The position numbers and the translations under genes are program-made. Below are positions 1 to 5,077 of a stretch of 5,992 nucleotides of DNA, piece after piece. The DNA lies in NCBI GenBank assembly GCA_934654805.1, contig CAKUGW010000149.1, forward strand, positions 1 through 5,992, read 5' to 3'. Every line of letters starts with the position of its first letter. Within the stretch, counting starts at the first letter, position 1. Source of the DNA: an uncultured Kiritimatiellota bacterium (lineage in GTDB: Bacteria > Verrucomicrobiota > Kiritimatiellia > RFP12 > UBA1067). Under the pieces are notes generated by a model. The model was not told the origin of the DNA, searched no databases, and saw only the letters and a program-made list of their open reading frames with translations.

Positions 1-96
1 GTGGGGGCGCACCCGGCCGGCGGGATCGGCTACACGACGCACGGCTGGCGGCTGGCGAGGGCGGCGGAGGCGAGGGGGCTGGAGGCGGTGGCGTGA
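1..96 (+). CDS. C-terminal end of an unidentified protein (5' partial)
   Basis: Frame 1 is open from the window edge to a TGA at 94-96 and gives 31 residues. All 31 sense codons end in G or C, matching the codon bias of the genes downstream, so this is very probably the real end of a gene that starts outside the window. The tail contains HPAGGIGYTTHGWRLARAAE and ends in a short alanine-rich helix-like stretch. I do not recognise the family and assign no function. It runs in the same direction as the hydrogenase operon but is separated from it by about 375 bp with its own promoter, so it is probably a different transcription unit. Confidence 0.6.
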   Translation: MGAHPAGGIGYTTHGWRLARAAEARGLEAVA

Positions 97-141
97 CGCC
101 ATCTGGCGGGAAGGGGCGCGAAATGGGAGGAAGGCGGAATC

Positions 142-183
142 GCGTTGGGGCCTGTCCCCAGAAGCGTTGGGGCCTGTCCCCAG
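142..183. repeat. Two identical 20-bp palindrome-bearing repeats
   Basis: The 20-mer GCGTTGGGGCCTGTCCCCAG occurs at 142-161 and again, without mismatch, at 164-183, separated by only AA. Its core GGGGCCTGTCCCC can fold into a short stem (TGGGG/CCCCA) with a 5-nt loop. These are the first two of five related palindromes upstream of the first operon gene. Confidence 0.85.
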
Positions 184-210
184 GGGCTCCGACTGGAGAT
201 GGGCCTGGCT

Positions 211-284
211 GTGAGGTGCTTTTGCCGGGGCCTGTCCCCAGGAACTTGTGAGGCGCTTTCGCCGGGGTCTGTCCCCAGGAACTT
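211..284. repeat. 37-bp tandem duplication carrying a palindrome
   Basis: Positions 211-247 and 248-284 are directly adjacent 37-bp copies that match at 34 positions. The three differences are all C/T transitions. Each copy contains one palindrome of the form GGGGYCTGTCCCC followed by AGGAACTT. This looks like tandem growth of a REP-like unit. One difference lies in the palindrome itself (GGGGCCTGTCCCC against GGGGTCTGTCCCC), and either version still pairs GGGG with CCCC. Confidence 0.85.
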
Positions 285-383
285 CCCAGGAACCTGGGGC
301 TCATATCCGCTCTGTCAGCGGCTGACGGGCGTTGCGTGTGGGGGCGGCGCGAATGCGCTTCGGCAAAGCGGCTGAGGCCCGCC

Positions 384-412
384 TTGAACGGGGTGCGCGG
401 GTTTGCTATACT
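384..412 (+). promoter_or_regulatory. Sigma70-like promoter of the ferredoxin-hydS-phosphatase operon
   Basis: TTGAAC (384-389) and TATACT (407-412) are separated by exactly 17 bp, close to the housekeeping consensus. Transcription should start near 418-420, inside the 8-mer CGTCAACC (416-423). The same 8-mer lies at the same distance from the -10 box of the promoter at 3660-3689. The predicted leader is about 50 nt and contains a palindrome (436-448) and a Shine-Dalgarno AGGAG (461-465) placed 6 nt before the ATG at 472. Confidence 0.75.
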
Positions 413-435
413 TTCCGTCAACCACCACTGTCAAT

Positions 436-448
436 GGGGTCTGACCCC
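436..448 (+). repeat. Palindrome in the 5' leader of the hydrogenase operon
   Basis: GGGGTCTGACCCC forms a perfect 5-bp stem (GGGGT/ACCCC) with a CTG loop. It is a variant of the four upstream palindromes, with T to A at position 9, which strengthens the stem. It sits between the predicted transcription start (about 419) and the Shine-Dalgarno at 461, so in the mRNA it would be a small hairpin about 12 nt before the ribosome site. Whether it has a regulatory role or is only an inserted REP-like copy cannot be told from the sequence. Confidence 0.6.
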
Positions 449-471
449 GTTGGCGACAGCAGGAGAGAGTC

Positions 472-720
472 ATGTCCAGACCGAAGATCACCATCTGCAT
501 GGGAAGCAGCTGCTTCGCGCGCGGAAACGAGAAGAACGTCGCGCTCTGCGAGGAGTTCCTGGCCGCGCGCGGCCTGCGGGACGACGTCGACGTCGAGCTC
601 GGCGCGTCGCTCTGCACGGGCAACTGCGCGCAGGGCCCCGTCGTCATCGTGGACGGCAAGACCTACACGAACGTCGACCGGGGCGTGATGAAGGACGTCT
701 TGGAGCGGACATTCCCATGA
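472..720 (+). CDS. Thioredoxin-like [2Fe-2S] ferredoxin of the HydS locus
   Basis: This 82-residue protein has the four-cysteine pattern of thioredoxin-like [2Fe-2S] ferredoxins, the fold also found in NuoE/HoxE/HydC subunits. The cysteines are C9 and C14 (ICMGSSC) and C48 and C52 (LCTGNC), followed by AQGP and VVIVDGKTY, which are typical of the end of the fold. It is only the ferredoxin domain, with no helical N-terminal extension, so it is a free small carrier rather than a NuoE subunit. The start has AGGAG 6 nt upstream. Its stop overlaps the hydS start (ATGA, 717-720), so the two are translationally coupled. Small ferredoxins of this kind occur next to sensory [FeFe] hydrogenases. By inference it exchanges electrons with the hydrogenase or with its N-terminal clusters. 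Confidence 0.9.
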   Translation: MSRPKITICMGSSCFARGNEKNVALCEEFLAARGLRDDVDVELGASLCTGNCAQGPVVIVDGKTYTNVDRGVMKDVLERTFP

Positions 721-2465
721 ACGCGCCCGTCTACACCATTGAGAACGAGTGCCAGGACTGCTACAAGTGCGTCCGGCACTGCCCCGTCAAGGCGATCCGC
801 ATCGTCAACGGCAAGGCGTCCGTCATCCCGGAGGCCTGCGTCGCGTGCGGCGCGTGCGTGAAGGTCTGCCCGGCGCACGCGAAGAAGATCCGCAGCGACC
901 TTGCGCGCCTGAAGGAGCTGCTCGCGTCCGGCGCGAAGCTCTACGCCTCGGTCGCGCCGAGCTTCGCGGGCTACTTCAGGGGCGTGACGGTCGGCCGGCT
1001 CGCCGCCGCGATCCGGAAGCTCGGCTTCGCGGGCGTGAGCGAGACGGCGCACGGCGCGGAGTCCGTGAGCGCGCACGTCTCGCGGCTCCTTGCCCAGACC
1101 GGCTCGCCGCTCGTCATCTCCAGCGCGTGCCCGGCCGCCGTCGACATGATCCGCAAGTACCTGCCGGGCTACGCGAAGTTCATCTCGCCGCTGCCGTCGC
1201 CCGTGCGGGCGCACGCGGGGCTCCTGAAGGAGGCGTACGGGGCGGACGCGAAGGTCGTCTTCTTCGGGCCGTGCGCGGCGAAGAAGAACGAGGCCGACGC
1301 GCACCCGGACCGCCTTGCGCTCGCCTGCGTCTTCCCGGCGCTGGAGCAGATCCTGAAGGAGAAGGGGATCTCGATCGCGGACGAGGAGGCCGACCTCGCG
1401 CTCGGTCCGGCCGAGGAGGGGCGCTTCTATTCCGTCGAGGGCGGCATGAACGACACGCTCCGTGACGGGAAGGCGGACGTGCGCTACCTCTCGGTCTCGG
1501 GGCTTGAGAACCTGCGGCGCGTCCTCGGCGAATTGCCGGGCGAGCTGCGGACGGGCGCGGCGAAGCCGGGCGGGCGCAAGATCTTCCTCGAAGTCCTCGC
1601 CTGTCCCGGCGGGTGCGTGAACGGCCCCGTCATGCCGAAGGACGGCGGGTCGCTCGCGACGCTCTTCGCGACGGACGCGGCGTCGCCGCTCCAGACGAGC
1701 GCCGGGCGCTGCTTCACGCACTGCGGCGTCGCCGCGTATCCGGCGGAGGCGATCCGCGAGGACGAGCCGGACGAGACGGCGATGGCGCAGGCCCTTGCGC
1801 GCGTCGGCAAGTACACGAAGGCCGACGAGCTCAACTGCGGCTCGTGCGGGTACGAGACGTGCCGCGCGTTCGCGCGCGCTCTCCTCGCCGGCAAGGCGGA
1901 GGAGGCGCAGTGCCACACCTTCCTCAAGAAGAACTTCCAGCGGACGTCGAACGCGCTCATCCGGTACATCCCGGCCGGCGTCGTCATCGTGGACGGCCGG
2001 GGGCTGGTCGTCGAGTGCAACCGCGTCTTCGCCGAGATGTGCGGCGAGACGGAGCTGTTCGAGACGCTCGGCAACCTGGAGGGCGTCGCGTGCGCCACGC
2101 TGATGGAGCCGTTCGCCGACCTCTTCGCGGGCGCGCTGGAGCACGGCAGCGAGATCGTCAAGTACCGCCAGCCGTGGAAGGACCGGGTCGTGACCGTGAG
2201 CGTCTTCCCGATCGCGAAGGGCGAGTTCGCCGGCGCGGTCGTGCAGGACGTCACGCAGAACGAGGGCCGCCGCGAGGAGATCGCCGCGAAGGCGCGCGAG
2301 GTCATCGCGAAGAACGTCTACACGGTGCAGCAGGTCGCGCGGCTCTTCGGCGAGCACATCGCCGAGACCGAGATCATGCTCAACGAGATCGCCGGCGCCT
2401 ACGAGTCCCACACGAAGGGCCGGCGCCTGCGGGAATCCGACAGCGGGGACTACCTGAATGGATAG
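717..2465 (+). CDS. hydS: HydS-type sensory [FeFe] hydrogenase with C-terminal FeS and PAS domains
   Basis: The protein has 582 residues. Its frame is open further upstream, but the ATG at 717 fits the overlap with the ferredoxin gene and places the first cluster motif at the N-terminus. Domains in order: two [4Fe-4S] motifs (C12, C15, C18, C22 and C41, C44, C47, C51); the H-cluster domain (about 75-340) with the four expected ligands C138 (SACPA), C186 (GPCAAKK), C296 and C300 (ACPGGC); an FeS motif C374, C377, C382, C399 (CGSCGYETC then C); and a PAS domain (about 411-515) followed by a helical tail. The proton-relay cysteine is alanine (A137), and the active-site methionines of catalytic enzymes are glycine (G184) and leucine (L294). 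An extra pair, C332 and C336 (CFTHC), follows the H-domain. Family knowledge: hydrogenases with this layout are weakly active and are proposed to sense H2 or redox state. The last 8 bp overlap the phosphatase gene. The H-cluster maturation genes hydEFG are not in the window. Confidence 0.93.
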   Translation: MNAPVYTIENECQDCYKCVRHCPVKAIRIVNGKASVIPEACVACGACVKVCPAHAKKIRSDLARLKELLASGAKLYASVAPSFAGYFRGVTVGRLAAAIRKLGFAGVSETAHGAESVSAHVSRLLAQTGSPLVISSACPAAVDMIRKYLPGYAKFISPLPSPVRAHAGLLKEAYGADAKVVFFGPCAAKKNEADAHPDRLALACVFPALEQILKEKGISIADEEADLALGPAEEGRFYSVEGGMNDTLRDGKADVRYLSVSGLENLRRVLGELPGELRTGAAKPGGRKIFLEVLACPGGCVNGPVMPKDGGSLATLFATDAASPLQTSAGRCFTHCGVAAYPAEAIREDEPDETAMAQALARVGKYTKADELNCGSCGYETCRAFARALLAGKAEEAQCHTFLKKNFQRTSNALIRYIPAGVVIVDGRGLVVECNRVFAEMCGETELFETLGNLEGVACATLMEPFADLFAGALEHGSEIVKYRQPWKDRVVTVSVFPIAKGEFAGAVVQDVTQNEGRREEIAAKAREVIAKNVYTVQQVARLFGEHIAETEIMLNEIAGAYESHTKGRRLRESDSGDYLNG

Positions 2466-3645
2466 GGACCTCTTCATCGAGATGGAGGCCGCGCAGTACA
2501 CGAAGACGGGCCAGGCCGCCTGCGGCGACGACGTGCGCTTCCTGACGGTCGAGAAGGAGAACCGCCACCTCTGCGCGCTCTCGGACGGCCTCGGCAGCGG
2601 CGTGAAGGCGAACGTCCTCGCGACAATGACGACGGCGATGGCGATCCGCTTCCTGGAGTCCAACATCCCGACGCTGGAGGCGGCGGAGATCATCATGGAC
2701 TCGCTGCCCGTCTGCGAGGTGCGCAAGATCGGCTACGCGACGTTCTCGCTCTTCGACTTCCGCCTCGGCGGCCGCGCGAAGATCACCGAGATGGGCAACC
2801 CCGGCTACATCCACCTGCGCGGGGCGGAGGAGGTCCTGCCGCTCCGGGACGAGCAGGTCGTCTCGGTCCACTGGCCGGACCGCGAGGTGCGCGAGTGCGA
2901 GGCCGACTTCCGCGTGGGCGACCGCATCATCCTCTGCTCCGACGGCGTGACGCAGTCGGGGCTCGGCGTGAACCGGGAGATGAAGTTCGGCTGGCGGCGC
3001 TCGGGCGTCCTCCGGCACGCGCGCGAGTTCATCCACTTCGACCCGGGAATCTCGGCGAAGGAGCTCGCGGCCTCGATCGCCAACCGCGCGCGCCAGCTGA
3101 CGCCGGGCGGCTGCAAGGACGACATCACCTGCGTCGTCATCTACCTGCGGCGTCCGCGCGTGATGCGCATCCTCTCCGGCCCGCCGTTCTACCGGGAGCA
3201 CGACGCCGAGTACGCGCGGCAGGCGAAGCTCGGCTTCGACCACGTGGTCGTCTGCGGCGGCACGACGGCGAACATCGTCGAGCGCGAGCTCGGGCGGAAG
3301 GTGAAGGTCGACTGGGCGGACATGAAGGCGGCGGGCGGGCTGCCGCCGGTCGGGCGCATCGACGGCGTCGGCCTCGTGACGGAGGGCATCCTCACGCTCT
3401 CGCGCGTCGCGACGGCGCTGGAGGAGATGCGCGACCCGCGCGGCGAGCCGGCGGCGGCGAAGGCCATCCTCGAGCGGATGATGGCGCACGACCGCATCGA
3501 GTTCGTCGTCGGCACGAAGGTGAACGAGTCGCACCAGGACCCGAACATCCCGCAGGACCTGGAGCTGCGGCGCGCGGTCGTCAAGCGGCTCGCCGCCGCG
3601 CTGGAGCGCAACTACCGCAAGCAGGTCACGGTCAACTACTACTGA
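2458..3645 (+). CDS. SpoIIE/PP2C-family serine/threonine phosphatase of the HydS locus
   Basis: This is a 395-residue protein. Residues 1-230 form a PPM/SpoIIE-type metal-dependent phosphatase domain, with the acidic metal-binding motifs in place: GDD (23-25), SDGLGSG (42-48), GDRIILCSDG (154-163) and KDDIT (220-224). Residues from about 232 to the end form a second domain that I cannot name, starting with RVMRILSGPPFYREHD and containing VVCGGTTANIVERELG (264-279) and GLVTEGILTL (305-314). There is no membrane segment or signal peptide, so the protein is cytoplasmic. The ATG at 2458 lies within the last codons of hydS and has no strong Shine-Dalgarno, so translation probably depends on coupling. 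The family removes phosphate from Ser or Thr, often on anti-anti-sigma (STAS) proteins. Its place after hydS suggests it is the output of the hydrogenase sensor. The substrate is unknown. Confidence 0.9.
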   Translation: MDRDLFIEMEAAQYTKTGQAACGDDVRFLTVEKENRHLCALSDGLGSGVKANVLATMTTAMAIRFLESNIPTLEAAEIIMDSLPVCEVRKIGYATFSLFDFRLGGRAKITEMGNPGYIHLRGAEEVLPLRDEQVVSVHWPDREVRECEADFRVGDRIILCSDGVTQSGLGVNREMKFGWRRSGVLRHAREFIHFDPGISAKELAASIANRARQLTPGGCKDDITCVVIYLRRPRVMRILSGPPFYREHDAEYARQAKLGFDHVVVCGGTTANIVERELGRKVKVDWADMKAAGGLPPVGRIDGVGLVTEGILTLSRVATALEEMRDPRGEPAAAKAILERMMAHDRIEFVVGTKVNESHQDPNIPQDLELRRAVVKRLAAALERNYRKQVTVNYY

Positions 3646-3659
3646 CCGGCGACGGCGAC

Positions 3660-3689
3660 TTGCGGACGGACGACGGCCTGTGGTATAAT
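3660..3689 (+). promoter_or_regulatory. Sigma70-like promoter of the cupin-fumarase unit
   Basis: A perfect TATAAT (3684-3689) is preceded by TTGCGG (3660-3665) at 18 bp. The 8-mer CGTCAACC follows at 3693-3700, 3 bp after the -10 box, exactly as in the promoter at 384-412. Transcription should start near 3696, leaving a leader of only about 20 nt before the cupin ATG. No terminator is visible between the phosphatase stop (3645) and this site, so read-through from the hydrogenase operon is possible. Confidence 0.75.
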
Positions 3690-3700
3690 CTGCGTCAACC

Positions 3701-3708
3701 TAAGGAGG
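3701..3708 (+). promoter_or_regulatory. Strong Shine-Dalgarno of the cupin gene
   Basis: TAAGGAGG is a full match to the 16S anti-Shine-Dalgarno. It sits 9 nt before the ATG at 3718 and fixes that start. It is much stronger than any other ribosome site in the window, which suggests the cupin is highly translated. Confidence 0.8.
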
Positions 3709-3717
3709 ACTGCAGGC

Positions 3718-4047
3718 ATGGAAATCGTCTACGAAAAGGATCCTTGCGGCGGCAAGGGCAACATGAAACTCGAGAAGATTCTCTCCGAGGCGGAGATGAA
3801 GGACAAGTGCGGGCTTTTCGCGCGCGTCACCCTGCATCCCGGCGACGTGCTCGGCTATCACGAGCACCACGGCAACGGCGAGTGCTACTTCATCCTCTCG
3901 GGTGCGGGCGTCTACGACGACAACGGCACGAAGCGCACGGTCAAGGCCGGCGACGTGACGTGGACGCCGGACGGCTCGGGCCACGGCCTCAGCAACGCCG
4001 ACGGCGCGGAAGACCTCGTCTTCATGGCACTCATCATCAACGCCTGA
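3718..4047 (+). CDS. Small single-domain cupin protein
   Basis: This 109-residue protein shows both cupin motifs. Motif 1 is GYHEHHGNGECYFILSG (46-62), supplying H48, H50 and E55. Motif 2 is GDVTWTPDGSGHGLSN (78-93), supplying H89. All four usual metal ligands are therefore present, so a bound divalent metal is likely. The length matches single-domain cupins, which include small enzymes, sugar-binding proteins and sensors, and the sequence does not separate these roles. The start is fixed by TAAGGAGG 9 nt upstream, and its promoter is just before it. It ends 5 bp before the fumarase alpha start, so the three genes probably share a transcript. A link to fumarase or to metal or redox state is only a suggestion from position. 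Confidence 0.9.
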   Translation: MEIVYEKDPCGGKGNMKLEKILSEAEMKDKCGLFARVTLHPGDVLGYHEHHGNGECYFILSGAGVYDDNGTKRTVKAGDVTWTPDGSGHGLSNADGAEDLVFMALIINA

Positions 4048-4052
4048 GGACG

Positions 4053-5003
4053 ATGGCGAGTCGTCCCTCGACGCTCGACCGGCTCGTCTCGCTCATCCGC
4101 GAGACGAGTTCGTCGCTTCCCGAAGACGTCCGCGCGGCGTTGCGCGCGGCCCTGCGGCGCGAAACGCGCGGCAGTTCGGCGGCGGTCGTTCTCCAGACGA
4201 TCCTCGACAACTGCGCGCTCGCGGCGAAGAACGGCACGCCGCTCTGTCAGGACACGGGGACGCTCACGTTCTTCGTCGACGCGAACCTGCGCCGCCGTGT
4301 GACCCCGGCCCTGCTCCAGCAGACGGTCGCTCGCGCGACGGCGCTTGGATATCTGCGCAAGAACACGATCGACGCCGTGACGGGCAAGAGCTTCGACGAC
4401 AACTGCGCCGAGGGCGCGCCCGTTGTCCACTATGTGGAGAGGGAACAGGGAACGGGGAACAGGGAACGGGGAATTGGGAACAGGGGACGGGGCGCGGTGA
4501 CATTGCTCCTGAAGGGCGGCGGGTCGGAGAACATGTCGCGCCAGTATTCCCTGCCGGACGCGGCGCTCGGCGCGGGCCGTGATCTCGCGGGCGTGCGCGC
4601 CTGCGTCCTTGATGCCGTCCAGAAGATCCAGGGCTACGGCTGCGCGCCGGGCATTCTCGGCGTCTGCATCGGCGGCGACCGCGCGACGGGGTACGAGGTC
4701 GCGAAGGAGCAGCTGCTGCGGCCTCTGGACGATGGAGAAGGAAGAAGGAAGAAGGAAAAAGGAAAAAGGAATAGGGAAGAGGAGGGGAAGCGTGCGGAAA
4801 GCGAGGCCCTCGTTCGGCTGGAGAAAGAGCTGCTGCGCGAGGCGAACGCGCTCGGCATCGGCCCGATGGGGCTGGGCGGAAAGACGACGCTCCTGGGCGT
4901 GAAGGTCGCTTCGCGGACGCGACTGCCGGCCTCGTTTTTCGTGACGGTCGCCTACATGTGCTGGGCCTGCCGCAGGAAAACCATTTTGCTTGACCGGGCC
5001 TAA
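4053..5003 (+). CDS. fumA: Class I fumarate hydratase, alpha subunit
   Basis: This 316-residue protein is the N-terminal half of the [4Fe-4S] class I fumarase / L(+)-tartrate dehydratase family, which with the beta subunit interconverts fumarate and malate. Visible motifs are LCQDTGTLTFFV (C65), KGGGSENMS (154-162), GYGCAPGILGVCIGGDRATG (194-213), GPMGLGGKTTLLGVKV (270-285) and ASFFVTVAYMCWACRR (293-308). C65, C197 and probably C303 are the cluster ligands. The ATG at 4053 has GAGGA just upstream, 5 bp after the cupin stop. Two purine-rich heptamer arrays are inserted in frame, encoding residues 130-146 and 228-244. They fall between conserved blocks, probably in loops. Without them the length would be about 280, normal for the subunit. 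Tartrate dehydratase remains possible. The cluster is oxygen-sensitive, consistent with an anaerobe. The symbol is used in its two-subunit sense. Confidence 0.92.
   Translation: MASRPSTLDRLVSLIRETSSSLPEDVRAALRAALRRETRGSSAAVVLQTILDNCALAAKNGTPLCQDTGTLTFFVDANLRRRVTPALLQQTVARATALGYLRKNTIDAVTGKSFDDNCAEGAPVVHYVEREQGTGNRERGIGNRGRGAVTLLLKGGGSENMSRQYSLPDAALGAGRDLAGVRACVLDAVQKIQGYGCAPGILGVCIGGDRATGYEVAKEQLLRPLDDGEGRRKKEKGKRNREEEGKRAESEALVRLEKELLREANALGIGPMGLGGKTTLLGVKVASRTRLPASFFVTVAYMCWACRRKTILLDRA
4441..4489 (+). repeat. Heptamer array 1, in frame within the fumarase alpha gene
   Basis: There are seven contiguous heptamers: GGGAACA, GGGAACG, GGGAACA, GGGAACG, GGGAATT, GGGAACA, GGGGACG. Because 3 heptamers make 21 nt, the protein shows a 7-residue period (EQGTGNR then ERGIGNR). 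The array interrupts the stretch between VVHYVE and AVTLLLKGGG of the conserved domain. The array itself is 49 nt, so flanking bases must complete the in-frame insertion. Confidence 0.92.
4736..4784 (+). repeat. Heptamer array 2, in frame within the fumarase alpha gene
   Basis: There are seven heptamers in register: AGAAGGA three times, AAAAGGA twice, ATAGGGA, then the decayed AGAGGAG. They encode a Lys/Arg/Glu-rich segment between EQLLRPLD and the helix ALVRLEKELL, where the family normally has only a short linker. Rotated by four bases, the units read GGAAGAA and GGAAAAA, matching the GGRAANN consensus of array 1. Confidence 0.9.
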
Positions 5004-5077
5004 TGAAGGGATCCTTTCGTCCAACCCCCGTGACGTCGAACCTCTGACCGCTCCGTGTCCAAGCGATGCAGGCATCC

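Larger units (their letters stand above)
97..383. other. Palindrome-rich intergenic region upstream of the hydrogenase operon
   Basis: No convincing gene lies here. Short open frames such as 145-375 are just translations of the repeats. The stretch holds four copies of the 13-bp palindrome GGGGYCTGTCCCC, at 147-159, 169-181, 227-239 and 264-276. Two further hairpins follow: CCCAG/CTGGG (285-289 with 294-298, loop GAAC) and a 7-bp stem with one G-T pair, 312-318 with 322-328, loop CGG. None has a T-run after it, so none is a standard intrinsic terminator, although they may help end transcription of the upstream gene. The region most resembles REP-like interspersed palindromes. Confidence 0.6.

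Noticed and set aside
142..284. CRISPR array
   Set aside because: The repeats are palindromes in unequal or directly abutting units, without regular spacers of about 30 bp and without cas genes.
145..375. Possible 76-residue protein in the upstream intergenic region
   Set aside because: It is a translation of the GGGGYCTGTCCCC repeats, has no ribosome site and resembles no known family.
336..716. 127-residue N-terminal extension of the hydrogenase
   Set aside because: The frame is open but crosses the promoter and the whole ferredoxin gene. The ATG at 717 in the ATGA overlap is the natural start.
663..2726. Long minus-strand open frame opposite the hydrogenase gene
   Set aside because: It is an antisense shadow caused by high GC and G/C-ending codons. 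The plus strand has complete cluster and H-cluster motifs.
5004..5065. Separate promoter for the fumarase beta gene
   Set aside because: No -10-like box is visible in the GC-rich gap. The sequence CGTCCAACC only loosely resembles the CGTCAACC element and lacks a TATA box before it.
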